In this document: positions 1-8,232 of the stretch, piece by piece
Layout: every line of letters starts with the position of its first letter
How positions within the stretch are numbered: position 1 is the stretch's first letter
Assembly (NCBI RefSeq): GCF_003434055.1
Contig: NZ_QVEX01000015.1
Span: forward strand, 62,001 to 126,000
Length of the DNA stretch: 64,000 nt
DNA from: Enterocloster aldenensis
GTDB lineage: Bacteria; Bacillota; Clostridia; Lachnospirales; Lachnospiraceae
Direction: 5' to 3'
Program-made: the position numbers and the translations under genes
The notes under the pieces: generated by a model
Databases searched by the model: none
The model's input: only the letters and a program-made list of their open reading frames with translations
What the model was told of the DNA's origin: nothing

Positions 1-165
1 CCAGTCATAATGTCCGGCCAGCAGCAGGGTGGTCCTGCAGCTTTCCAGGCTGGCGGCCACATTCATCACCGCTCCGATGCCGCCATCCTTAAGGCTCTCC
101 AAAAGCGCCTCCCGGTCCTCTTCAAACGCCTCATCATCATAATGGGCATGTGTGTCAAAAATCAT
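1..165 (-). CDS. tatD: TatD-family metal-dependent hydrolase, N-terminal part (runs off the left edge)
   Basis: Only the first 55 codons are in the window. The ATG at 165 is preceded by a good AAAGGAG site (176-182). The translation opens MIFDTHAHYDDEAFEEDRE, the strand-1 D-x-H-x-H metal-binding motif of TatD/YabD-type DNases, which are cytoplasmic amidohydrolase-fold TIM barrels acting on DNA 3' ends or D-aminoacyl-tRNA. Placement downstream of metG is the usual Firmicutes arrangement. The TraX-like gene ends 84 bases upstream with no clear terminator between, so they may be co-transcribed. Which TatD subgroup this is cannot be told from the fragment. Confidence 0.85.
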   Translation of the reverse strand, partial: MIFDTHAHYDDEAFEEDREALLESLKDGGIGAVMNVAASLESCRTTLLLAGHYDW

Positions 166-249
166 ATATCCCAAGCTCCTTTAATCCTCTGTCCTGTACT
201 GTATCCTGACAGGCCATGTCGGGCCATCCACTCCCGCCATCCGCAGAAC

Positions 250-1044
250 CTATGCCTTCAGCACATACTGTCCAATCCCATATAACGCCAGCAGGTGTAC
301 AGGATAAAACACATAGAACAGGTACTTTAACTGAAATGCCCCGCGTCTGCCATTATACAGCACAACCGGCACAAATGCCAGTGCGGAAACACAATAATAA
401 CTTACGCTCTCCAGGGCGCACAGCACCACCCCCACCGCCAGCTGGGCAATATCATTGTGGCGGAACCAGTACATGGCAGTAATCAAAAGCACGCCAATCA
501 CATTGTAGTCCGCCTGGCACACCCAGGCCAGCGCGCATCCGGCCCCAAGGGCCGCCAGCTGGATACCCAGGTTCCTGGTATATTCCATGACCATGATGAC
601 CATGATTCCGATAAACAATGTAAACAGCATGTTCTGGTAATAAGGATAAAACACCCTGTGGTATACGGCCAGGTCAAAGGGGACTTCCGAAACCACAGCG
701 CAAAGCAGCATACGCAGGGCATACCTTCCCCGCTCCCTGGTCCGGACAAATTCCTCCGCTACCAGGAACGCAAAAATAGGAAAGGCCAGCCTGCCCATGT
801 AACGGCAGGCCTGTCCTGCAATCATCCATATATGCCCGGACCGGGTTGCAATCATGGCCTGGTACAGCGTCCGGTCCGCAGCGTGCAGTATACCTCCCTG
901 TATAAGCACTGCCCCCACATTATCAATCAAAATAGCCACTATGCCCAGAACCTTAAGCTGATTGCCTGTAAGTCCGCGGCGCCGGTTTCCATATGACCTG
1001 CTTGTGTACAGCCTGTAGCTGCCAGTTCCTGTGTTCATTCCCAT
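250..1044 (-). CDS. TraX-family integral membrane protein
   Basis: 264 residues. After a basic N-terminus (residues 1-28) come about seven or eight hydrophobic segments, with family landmarks GRLAFPIFAFLVAEEF near residue 87 and YVFYPVHLLALYGIG near the C-terminus. TraX of F plasmid acetylates pilin. The chromosomal Firmicutes members are acyltransferase-like membrane proteins of unknown substrate, so no conjugative role is implied here. The start could be the ATG at 1044 or the one at 1038 (MNTGTGS); neither has a strong Shine-Dalgarno. It has its own sigma-A promoter (1095-1123) beyond the metG terminator. Confidence 0.7.
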   Translation of the reverse strand: MGMNTGTGSYRLYTSRSYGNRRRGLTGNQLKVLGIVAILIDNVGAVLIQGGILHAADRTLYQAMIATRSGHIWMIAGQACRYMGRLAFPIFAFLVAEEFVRTRERGRYALRMLLCAVVSEVPFDLAVYHRVFYPYYQNMLFTLFIGIMVIMVMEYTRNLGIQLAALGAGCALAWVCQADYNVIGVLLITAMYWFRHNDIAQLAVGVVLCALESVSYYCVSALAFVPVVLYNGRRGAFQLKYLFYVFYPVHLLALYGIGQYVLKA

Positions 1045-1094
1045 TCCCCATTCAATCCTGTGTTTATCATGCCCCTGGTCTTTCGTGTCTTTTT

Positions 1095-1123
1095 ATCATA
1101 CTGCAAAATGGGAAAAAATGCAA
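1095..1123 (-). promoter_or_regulatory. Sigma-A promoter for the TraX-like gene
   Basis: On the minus strand, -35 TTGCAT (1118-1123), a 17-base spacer and -10 TATGAT (1095-1100). It lies downstream of the metG terminator and about 50 bases upstream of the coding region, so the TraX-like gene (and probably tatD) is read independently of metG. Confidence 0.6.
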
Positions 1124-1216
1124 GTTTCTCCCACTTTTGGTCTTGTTTTCCATATAAAATGCATATATTCTCCCATTTATTACCTATTTCATCCCCATTC
1201 AGGTCCAAAATCATGC

Positions 1217-1250
1217 AAAAAGAGCGGGACATCTATTATCTGTCCCGCTC
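1217..1250 (-). terminator. Rho-independent terminator of metG
   Basis: Perfect 10-bp stem GAGCGGGACA / TGTCCCGCTC (1241-1250 with 1222-1231), 9-base loop, then a run of five T on the minus strand (1217-1221). It begins 16 bases after the metG stop codon. Confidence 0.9.
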
Positions 1251-1265
1251 CCGTCCATATTATAT

Positions 1266-3281
1266 TTAACAGATTTCAGCCCCGGCCGGCATATCCTTTT
1301 CCGGTTTCATCAGGGCCAGATTGCCCTCTGCGTCCTCAGCGCACAGGATCATCCCCTCTGACAGCATGCCTGCCAGCTTTGCAGGCTTTAAGTTGGTCAC
1401 CACCATGACCTTCTTACCCACCATCTCCTCTGGTGAATAGTAAGCCTTGATGCCGCTTAAAATCTGGCGTGTCTGGCTTCCTATCCTGACCTGGGAGCAA
1501 AGCAGCTTCTTGGACTTTGGAACCGCCTCGCATTGGATGATTTCCCCTACCTGGAACTGAAGCTTTGCAAAATCATCATAGGTTATCTCCGGCTTGGCCT
1601 CAATATCGATGACGTCATCCCCGGCCCCGCTGCTTCCATCCGCACCGGCGTCCATACCCTGTGCACCGCCGTCTGCGGCTGCGCTGCCTGCTGCCTGGGC
1701 AGCCTGCATGGCTTCCACCTTATCCAGCACTTCCTTTACATCCATACGGGCAAAAAGGATTTCCGGCTTGTCCGTCACCTTGCTGCCGGACGGATACAGC
1801 CCAAAGGAATCCATCTGGGACAGCTCCCGCTTAACCGTGTTAAGCTGTGCCAGGATTTTCCCTGCTGTCCCGGGCATGAAGGAATACAGAAGGGACGCGC
1901 CGATGGCAATGGATTCCGTCAGGTTATAAAGCACGGTGGACAGCCTGTCCTTCTGCGCCTCATCCTTGGCAAGGGTCCATGGCGTTGTCTCATCAATATA
2001 CTTGTTGCATCTTCTGAAAATGTTGAAAATCTCCGTCATGGCATCTGCCACACGCAGCTGCTCCATCTTGGCATCCGCCTTCTTGACTTCCTCCAGGACC
2101 ACCTTCTTAAGGTCTTCATCCACTTCCCCGGCAGCGCCCTTATCCGCGATAACACCGTCAAAGTACTTGTTGCTCATGGAAATGGTGCGGTTCACAAGGT
2201 TACCCAGGATATTAGCCAGGTCAGAGTTCATACGCTCCACCATCAGCTCCCAGGAAATCACGCCGTCATTGTCAAATGGCATCTCATGAAGCACAAAGTA
2301 GCGCACCGCGTCCACGCCAAAGAAGTCCACCAGGGTATCTGCGTAAAGGACGTTGCCCTTGGATTTGCTCATCTTGCCGTCGCCCTGAAGCAGCCACGGA
2401 TGTCCGAACACCTGCTTTGGAAGGGGCACGTTAAGCGCCATCAAAAAGATGGGCCAGTAAATCGTATGGAAACGGATGATATCCTTGCCGATCAGATGCA
2501 GGTCGGCAGGCCAGTATTTCTTAAACTGGTCCGTACTGCTGCCGCCGCAGTCATACCCAATGCCCGTGATATAGTTGGTAAGCGCGTCCAGCCATACATA
2601 AGTCACATGCTTTGGATCAAAGTCAACCGGAATACCCCAGCTGAAGGTGGTCCTGGACACGCACAGGTCCTGAAGCCCCGGCAGCAGGAAGTTATTCATC
2701 ATCTCGTTCTTCCTGGAAACAGGCTGGATGAACTCAGGATGCTGGTTGATATGTTCAATCAGCTTCGGGGCATATTTGCTCATACGGAAGAAATAAGCCT
2801 CCTCCTTGGCCGGCTTCACCTCGCGCCCGCAGTCAGGGCACTTGCCGTCCACCAGCTGGGACTCCGTAAAGAAGGACTCGCAGGGAGTGCAGTAAAGCCC
2901 TTCGTAGTAGCCCTTATAGATATCCCCCTGGTCATAAAGCTTCTTGAAGATTTTCTGCACCTGGGCCTCGTGTCCGGCATCCGTGGTACGGATGAATTTA
3001 TCATAGGAAGTGTCCATCAGGTCCCAGATCCTCCTGATTTCAGCGGCAGCCCTGTCCACGAATTCCTTCGGGGTCACTCCTGCGGCCTGGGCCTTCTCCT
3101 CAATCTTCTGACCGTGCTCATCTGTTCCGGTCTGGAAGAATACATCATATCCCTGTTCCCTTTTATACCTGGCAATGCTGTCAGCCAGAACAATCTCATA
3201 GGTATTGCCAATGTGGGGTTTTCCGGAGGCATAGGCAATGGCTGTGGTAATATAATATGGTTTTTTACAATCCTGACACAT
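1266..3281 (-). CDS. metG: Methionyl-tRNA synthetase with C-terminal tRNA-binding domain
   Basis: Charges tRNA-Met in the cytoplasm. Class I features are all visible: the signature HIGN near residue 20, a zinc-knuckle region with CTPC and CPDC pairs near residues 130-150, KMSKSKGN near residue 310, and a C-terminal EMAP/Arc1p-like OB-fold (about residues 565-671, FQVGEIIQCEAVPKSKKLL). The 671-residue length is normal for the dimeric long form. An alanine-rich linker joins the anticodon domain to the OB-fold. I chose the ATG at 3281 because GAGGG lies 8-9 bases upstream; the ATG at 3287 would sit too close to it. Single-gene transcript with promoter 3314-3342 and terminator 1217-1250. Confidence 0.97.
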   Translation of the reverse strand: MCQDCKKPYYITTAIAYASGKPHIGNTYEIVLADSIARYKREQGYDVFFQTGTDEHGQKIEEKAQAAGVTPKEFVDRAAAEIRRIWDLMDTSYDKFIRTTDAGHEAQVQKIFKKLYDQGDIYKGYYEGLYCTPCESFFTESQLVDGKCPDCGREVKPAKEEAYFFRMSKYAPKLIEHINQHPEFIQPVSRKNEMMNNFLLPGLQDLCVSRTTFSWGIPVDFDPKHVTYVWLDALTNYITGIGYDCGGSSTDQFKKYWPADLHLIGKDIIRFHTIYWPIFLMALNVPLPKQVFGHPWLLQGDGKMSKSKGNVLYADTLVDFFGVDAVRYFVLHEMPFDNDGVISWELMVERMNSDLANILGNLVNRTISMSNKYFDGVIADKGAAGEVDEDLKKVVLEEVKKADAKMEQLRVADAMTEIFNIFRRCNKYIDETTPWTLAKDEAQKDRLSTVLYNLTESIAIGASLLYSFMPGTAGKILAQLNTVKRELSQMDSFGLYPSGSKVTDKPEILFARMDVKEVLDKVEAMQAAQAAGSAAADGGAQGMDAGADGSSGAGDDVIDIEAKPEITYDDFAKLQFQVGEIIQCEAVPKSKKLLCSQVRIGSQTRQILSGIKAYYSPEEMVGKKVMVVTNLKPAKLAGMLSEGMILCAEDAEGNLALMKPEKDMPAGAEIC

Positions 3282-3313
3282 AATCATTTCCCTCTTTTTC
3301 TGTAATAGTTTTA

Positions 3314-3342
3314 AGTATAAGCTTTTCCCACTTATCCGTCAA
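3314..3342 (-). promoter_or_regulatory. Sigma-A promoter for metG
   Basis: -35 TTGACG (3337-3342), 17-base spacer, -10 TATACT (3314-3319) on the minus strand. The start point would be near 3307, leaving a leader of only about 25 bases, too short for a T-box. Confidence 0.8.
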
Positions 3343-3392
3343 GACATGAGCCCGGTTTTTCCCTTTCATACAGGGTTTCTTTGACACATAAG

Positions 3393-3421
3393 TTGATATT
3401 TCCCTACATATACTATATAAT
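3393..3421 (+). promoter_or_regulatory. Sigma-A promoter for the DUF885 lipoprotein
   Basis: -35 TTGATA (3393-3398), 17-base spacer and -10 TATAAT (3416-3421). A TTGACA at 3381 is better as a hexamer but has no correctly spaced -10. The promoter is divergent from metG. Confidence 0.75.
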
Positions 3422-3479
3422 GGTCCGAGTGCCACAGGCCAACGAAACGCATACAACCTGACGGAGGAATGATTGTAGA

Positions 3480-5327
3480 ATGAAACAGTTTAAGAACATA
3501 TATTTCCAATTTATCTTATCCCTGATCCTGACCGCCACGCTGGTAACCGGATGTGTGGCCCCGGGTCCCAGGCCAGGCAAAGACAGCCCTGACCAGGCAG
3601 GAACACCGGCAGAAAGTCCGGCATCCTACGAAAAGTATGAGAAAGCCACGCTGGAGACCCAGGAACATTTTGACCAGATGATGAACGACCTGTTCCTGGA
3701 CGAAGTGGACAATTCCCTGATTACCCTGCACTACACCCTGGCCGATCCGGCCGCCTTCGGCATCACTGACTATGATAAAACCCTGGGGACCGTTTCCCTG
3801 GAGGATACGAAACAGGCTCTGAATGATGCAAAATCCCTGAAAGTACAACTGAATGACATTGACAGCCGTTACCTGCGTGAGGACCAGCTGCTTACATATA
3901 CCATCCTGTCCTCGTACCTGAATACCATGCTGGACAGCGAAGGCATGGAGCTGTACGACCAGCCCCTTTCCTCCTCCCTCGGCATCCAGTCCCAGCTTCC
4001 CATCCTGCTGTCTGAATATGTTTTCTATACCAGACAGGATGTGGAGGATTACCTTTCCCTGCTGTCCTCCATTGATACCTACTATGAGAGTATTGTGGAA
4101 TATGAAAAGCAGAAATCAGAAGCAGGACTTGGACTGTGCGACACTGCCATTGACCGGATCATCCAGTCCTGCAACGCATATCTCCTGGACGCGGACCACA
4201 GCTTCATGGCAGAGACATTTTCCCAGAGGCTTAACCAGGTGGAGGGGCTGACCGATCAGGAAAAAGCGGACTATAATGCCAGGAACCACGCTGCCATCAA
4301 TGAGCATTTTGTTCCTGCCTACCAGAAGCTCATAGAAGGGCTGACCCCGCTAAAAGGCACCGGGACCAATGACAAGGGGCTGTTTTATTTCCCCGAGGGC
4401 CAAAAGTATTACCAGTACCTGGTAAATGCATATACAGGCACGTCCTACCAGGATATCCCGTCGCTGAAAAAGGCCATGAGCGACCAGATGATGGATGACC
4501 TGACAGCCATGGATGAGCTGCTTACCGAAAACCCCCTTCTGGCAAAAAAGCTGTACTCCTATTCATTTACCCTGACAGACCCCAATGAAATCCTGGAAAA
4601 CCTGCGCACACAGTGCGCCAAGGACTTTCCTGCCATTGAGGACTATGTCTGCAACATCAAGGATGTGCCGGCTGCCCTGGAATCCACGCTGAGCCCTGCC
4701 TTTTACCTGACCGTGCCCATTGACCGTCCCCAGGATAATTCCATCTACATCAACAACGGAAGCACCAATACCGCCAGGAACCTGTACACCACCCTGGCCC
4801 ACGAAGGTTATCCCGGACACATGTACCAGACCCTGTACTTTAACCGCAGCAATGACTACAACATAAGGAAGCTTCTCAGTTTCAGCAGCTATTCCGAAGG
4901 CTGGGCCACTTACGTGGAATACTACGCCTATACCCTGGACAATGGGCTGGACCCGGAGCTTGGGGAACTGCTCCGCCACAACGCGGCATTTACCCTGGCC
5001 CTCTATGCCATCCTGGATGTGAACATCCACTATGAAGGCTGGGACTTAAAGCAGGTAGAGGATTACTTAAACCTGTACTTCCGCATCAGCGATACCTCTG
5101 TCATCAGCACCATCTACTATGACATTGCGGAGAATCCGGCCAACTACCTGGAGTACTATGTGGGCTACCTGGAGATCATCAACCTGCAGCGCGAGGCCAA
5201 GAAAACCCTTGGCAGCCGATACACGGATATGGAATTCAACCGTTTCCTGCTGGACATCGGCCCCGCGCCCTTCAGCGTAATCAAGCCGTACTTTAACGAG
5301 TGGCTGGTGCGGCAGAACCAGCAGTAA
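3480..5327 (+). CDS. DUF885-family zinc-peptidase-like lipoprotein
   Basis: 615 residues. A hydrophobic N-terminus ends in the lipobox LVTGC (Cys near residue 25), so the protein is probably anchored outside the membrane. The C-terminal half carries HEGYPGH, an HExxH-like zinc motif in family-specific form, followed about 30 residues later by SEGWATYVEYYAY, which supplies the third ligand. That pair defines DUF885 proteins, a gluzincin-like group thought to be metallopeptidases; the substrate is unknown. GGAGG sits 12 bases before the ATG, slightly far. The stop codon lies 7 bases from the end of convergent ftsX. A broad-specificity oligopeptidase is possible; I infer only metallopeptidase chemistry. 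Confidence 0.8.
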   Translation: MKQFKNIYFQFILSLILTATLVTGCVAPGPRPGKDSPDQAGTPAESPASYEKYEKATLETQEHFDQMMNDLFLDEVDNSLITLHYTLADPAAFGITDYDKTLGTVSLEDTKQALNDAKSLKVQLNDIDSRYLREDQLLTYTILSSYLNTMLDSEGMELYDQPLSSSLGIQSQLPILLSEYVFYTRQDVEDYLSLLSSIDTYYESIVEYEKQKSEAGLGLCDTAIDRIIQSCNAYLLDADHSFMAETFSQRLNQVEGLTDQEKADYNARNHAAINEHFVPAYQKLIEGLTPLKGTGTNDKGLFYFPEGQKYYQYLVNAYTGTSYQDIPSLKKAMSDQMMDDLTAMDELLTENPLLAKKLYSYSFTLTDPNEILENLRTQCAKDFPAIEDYVCNIKDVPAALESTLSPAFYLTVPIDRPQDNSIYINNGSTNTARNLYTTLAHEGYPGHMYQTLYFNRSNDYNIRKLLSFSSYSEGWATYVEYYAYTLDNGLDPELGELLRHNAAFTLALYAILDVNIHYEGWDLKQVEDYLNLYFRISDTSVISTIYYDIAENPANYLEYYVGYLEIINLQREAKKTLGSRYTDMEFNRFLLDIGPAPFSVIKPYFNEWLVRQNQQ

Positions 5328-5334
5328 CCCATCC

Positions 5335-6243
5335 CTATTTCCGGTTCAGCTTCCCCATGACCGACGCCCCTCCCAGGCCCCCGGTAACAAGCCCAAGGCA
5401 CACCGACGCCCTTACCAGCCCCGGAAACACGACCGCCTCACTGAGCAGCCCCGCCTGGCCGGCATAAATCCCCAGTCCAGGGACTGCCAGGCCCGTCCCC
5501 CACCGGTAGGATACCAGCAGCAGGACCAGGGGGATGCAGACGCCTGCCACCGCCATCACGATTCCCTGTGCCAGGAAAGGAATCTTAACAAATCCTTCCC
5601 TGGCGCCCATGAGGCGCATTACCCTGGTCTTTTCTTTCTGGGCTTCAATCCCAACAGCCAGGGTATTATGGATGAGCAGGACGGATATCACCACCAGCAC
5701 CGCAGCGCTTCCGGCAATAAGCCGGGATGAGGCAGACTTAATCTGCTGCAGGGCCCTGATGGTATCCGCGGAATGTGTTACCTTCCTGACGCCGGAAAGC
5801 CCGGACACATAATCCACGAAATCCTCCTGCCAATCCGCCCCGTCTATATACACCTGGTAGCTGCCGCTGGCTGCCAGGGGGTTATCATCCTTAAATATAC
5901 CGTCCAGGACTTCCCCGTCCCCATAATAATCTTCCTTAAATCCGCTCCAGGCCTCCTCTGCCGACACATATACGGTCCGCAGCACCTCCGGCCTGTCCTG
6001 AATCAGCTTCCCTACTTCATCCACACGTCCAGGCAGCACGTCCTCGTCAAAAAACACGGATACGTACACGTCCCTCTCTGTCTTTTGGACCAGTGCGTCC
6101 ACATTGGCCACTGCAAGGTAAAAAATCCCGAACAGGAAAATGCAGGCCGACATGGTGATGATGGAAGCCGCCGAATACACCCGGTTGTGCCAGAGGTTTT
6201 TAAGCCCCAGCCTGCACAGGTACAGCAATGTCCTAACGCGCAT
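5335..6243 (-). CDS. ftsX: Cell-division ABC transporter permease FtsX
   Basis: 302 residues with FtsX topology: TM1 at about 22-46, a large extracellular domain (47-170), then TM2 174-197, TM3 223-246 and TM4 273-295. A RLMGAREGFVKIPF segment between TM2 and TM3 is the family landmark. With FtsE it does not transport but transmits ATP hydrolysis through the membrane to activate peptidoglycan hydrolases (PcsB in Streptococcus, CwlO in Bacillus). I start at the ATG at 6243 (MRVRTLLYLC) because GGGAGGG lies just upstream; it overlaps the end of ftsE by 11 bases. Last gene of the second flagellar arm. Confidence 0.9.
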   Translation of the reverse strand: MRVRTLLYLCRLGLKNLWHNRVYSAASIITMSACIFLFGIFYLAVANVDALVQKTERDVYVSVFFDEDVLPGRVDEVGKLIQDRPEVLRTVYVSAEEAWSGFKEDYYGDGEVLDGIFKDDNPLAASGSYQVYIDGADWQEDFVDYVSGLSGVRKVTHSADTIRALQQIKSASSRLIAGSAAVLVVISVLLIHNTLAVGIEAQKEKTRVMRLMGAREGFVKIPFLAQGIVMAVAGVCIPLVLLLVSYRWGTGLAVPGLGIYAGQAGLLSEAVVFPGLVRASVCLGLVTGGLGGASVMGKLNRK

Positions 6244-6931
6244 ATGCCAGTCCCTCCCTTGCAAGGTCCCGGACCACCTTGCCGTAGCGCAGCACAATCT
6301 GGCGCTTGTGCATGTATTTCACCAGCTCCTGGTTGTGGGTCACGGCCAGCACCGTGGTCCCCTGCCGGTTCACCTTTTCCAGCAGCCGCATGATTTCCTC
6401 CGCGTTCTTCTGGTCCAGGTTGCCTGTGGGCTCATCCGCCAGCAGCAGTACGGGCTGATTCACCACTGCCCGGGCAAGGGCGGTCCTCTGCCGCTCCCCT
6501 CCTGATAGGCGGGATGGGTAGCAGCGGGCCTTCCCTTCCAGACCCACCTGGCTTAACACCTCCATGACCCGGCGCTTCATCACTTTTTTATCCGCCTCAA
6601 CCACCCTCTGGGCAAAGGCAACATTTTCATAGACCGTAAAGTCAGGAAACAGCCTGAAATCCTGGAACACCATCCCGATGTAGCGCCGGTAACGGTAGAC
6701 CTGCCGCTCCCGCAGGCAGCCCAGGTCAATCCCATTGACCCTTATATTTCCCTCAGACGGATCCGTATCCTTTAATATAAGTTCCAGCATGGTGGTCTTG
6801 CCTGCCCCGCTGTTGCCGGTCAGGAACACGAATTCTCCCTTATCCACCTGGAAGCTGACCTGGTCCAGGGCTTTTTCTCCCTTTCCGTATATCTTTGTCA
6901 CCTTGTCAAAAACAATCATGCTGTTATCCAC
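6233..6931 (-). CDS. ftsE: Cell-division ATP-binding protein FtsE
   Basis: About 232 residues. Walker A GNSGAGKT (residues 39-46), ABC signature LSGGERQR near 140, Walker B VLLLADEP near 160 and an H-loop VTHNQELVKYM. This is the FtsE pattern: a single compact ABC domain that pairs with FtsX at the septum. The GTG at 6931 has AAGGGG six bases upstream and is the best start; the TTG at 6964 and ATG at 6919 lack a good site. The gene begins about 33 bases after the flhB stop on the same strand, so it is probably read from the flagellar transcript. Confidence 0.9.
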   Translation of the reverse strand: MDNSMIVFDKVTKIYGKGEKALDQVSFQVDKGEFVFLTGNSGAGKTTMLELILKDTDPSEGNIRVNGIDLGCLRERQVYRYRRYIGMVFQDFRLFPDFTVYENVAFAQRVVEADKKVMKRRVMEVLSQVGLEGKARCYPSRLSGGERQRTALARAVVNQPVLLLADEPTGNLDQKNAEEIMRLLEKVNRQGTTVLAVTHNQELVKYMHKRQIVLRYGKVVRDLAREGLAYAR

Positions 6932-6964
6932 TGTATTCCCCTTTTTATCCCATGTTATCAACAA

Positions 6965-8026
6965 TCAAAGCTTTTTATCATTCAGCTTATACACAAATGC
7001 AAGGATTTTGGCAACGGTCTGGTAGTACTCCTCCGGTATCTCCATATCCACTTCCACGCTTGCATACAGCCCCCTTGCAAGGGGCTTGTCCTCCAGGATA
7101 TAGACGCCGTTTGCCTCCCCCACCTCCACAATCTTCAGGGCCAGATGATCCGCGCCCTTGGCCAGCACCACCGGCGCCCGGTCCTTGTCCGTGTCATACC
7201 CCAGCGCCACCGCGTAATGGGTGGGGTTACGGATGATCACATCTGCCTTGGGCACGTTCTGCATCATGCGCATGGAAGCCATCTGACGCTGCTTTTCCCT
7301 GATTTTCCCTTTAATCTGGGGGTCTCCTTCGGTCTGCTTATACTCTTCCTTTATCTCCTGCTTGCTCATGCGCAGGTTCTTCTCATACTCCCACCACTGG
7401 TACAGATAATCCATGGAAGCCAGGAAAATGAACGCGGCCCCAACCGTATCCACCAGGGATAGCACGGTATTACCGGTAAAGATAAGGGCGCCCTCCACCG
7501 TTCCCTCCATCAGCCTGGACAGCTCCTCCATCCTGCCCTTCAGGAATACATAGACCACCCATCCAAGTATGGTAATCTTAATAAGCGCCTTAATCAGTTC
7601 CACCACGGAGCGGATGGAAAACATCCTCTTAAAGCCCTTAAGGGGGCTGACGCGCTCCATCTTGAACTTCAGCACATCCAGGGAAAATGCCATCCTGGTC
7701 TGGAAAAATGTGACCGCCACAGCCGTGAGGACCCCGATGAACAGAAGGGGAAGGGCCGACTCCAGGAACAGCAGCATGGCCTTTACCAGCATGTCCCTGC
7801 CCGCCTCCTGATAAAAGCTGTCCGAATCAGCGGCCATACCCATAAACAGGTACATGGCATCCCGGAAATTCCGGTGCATATGGGGCGCAAGGGCCTTCAG
7901 GGAGTGGAACAGGACCAGCATGGAACAGACAGCGGCCACGTCATTGCTCTGGAACACATTTCCCTTTTTCCGCTCATCCTGACGCCGTTTCGGTGTTGCT
8001 TTCTCAGTCTTTTCATCTGCAGGCAC
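6965..8026 (-). CDS. flhB: Flagellar export switch protein FlhB
   Basis: 353 residues: four membrane segments in the N-terminal two thirds and a cytoplasmic C-terminal domain with the self-cleavage motif NPTH (267-270, RNPTHYAVAL). FlhB switches export from rod/hook to filament substrates when hook-length control signals. The N-terminal ADEKTEKATPKRRQDERKKG is typical. The GTG start has GGAGGTGG five bases upstream. It is separated from fliR by a 206-base spacer holding a large inverted repeat (8133-8218), whereas the other genes of this arm are tightly packed. A separate FlhB-C-like protein, FhlB, is encoded at 28268. Confidence 0.96.
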   Translation of the reverse strand: MPADEKTEKATPKRRQDERKKGNVFQSNDVAAVCSMLVLFHSLKALAPHMHRNFRDAMYLFMGMAADSDSFYQEAGRDMLVKAMLLFLESALPLLFIGVLTAVAVTFFQTRMAFSLDVLKFKMERVSPLKGFKRMFSIRSVVELIKALIKITILGWVVYVFLKGRMEELSRLMEGTVEGALIFTGNTVLSLVDTVGAAFIFLASMDYLYQWWEYEKNLRMSKQEIKEEYKQTEGDPQIKGKIREKQRQMASMRMMQNVPKADVIIRNPTHYAVALGYDTDKDRAPVVLAKGADHLALKIVEVGEANGVYILEDKPLARGLYASVEVDMEIPEEYYQTVAKILAFVYKLNDKKL

Positions 8027-8132
8027 GGTTCACCACCTCCCTTCCATGGGTTTGCCTTTGACAGGTTTCATCACATTTTACAAAAGGGATGCCGCGCAAA
8101 GCAGCACCCCTCCCCACCCGTCGGATATGCGT

Positions 8133-8218
8133 CCCGCTTCGTGGGAAATCTGGTCCTGATAAGGGAGGCGCAGCGGGCTGCGTTAACCGGATTGGGACCA
8201 AATATGCCGCGAAGCGGG
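8133..8218. repeat. Large imperfect inverted repeat between fliR and flhB
   Basis: Two 28-base arms (8133-8160 and 8191-8218) pair with about seven mismatches, anchored by a perfect 9-bp CCCGCTTCG / CGAAGCGGG end. The 30-base loop contains its own small hairpin CGCAGC-GG-GCTGCG (8169-8182). There is no T-run, so it is not an ordinary terminator. It could be an RNA-processing or partial-termination element, or a copy of a short dispersed repeat. No second copy was noticed in this window. Confidence 0.6.
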
Positions 8219-8232
8219 GCAAAACCAGTTCT

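Noticed and set aside
457..996. Plus-strand open frames over the TraX-like gene, and similar long frames opposite metG (1533-3305) and fliR (8089-9603)
   Set aside because: Antisense shadows of the real genes: no recognisable domains, rich in His/Gln/Pro, no ribosome-binding sites.
250..1044. Conjugative element marked by TraX
   Set aside because: No other transfer, relaxase or integrase gene is seen, and chromosomal TraX-like genes are widespread in Firmicutes.
3381..3410. TTGACA (3381-3386) with TACATA as the DUF885 promoter
   Set aside because: Spacer of 18 and a poor -10; TTGATA-17-TATAAT just downstream is clearly better.
3469..3483. Four-codon leader peptide (ATG ATT GTA GAA TGA) overlapping the DUF885 start
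   Set aside because: The Shine-Dalgarno is only one or two bases from this ATG, so it is unlikely to be translated.
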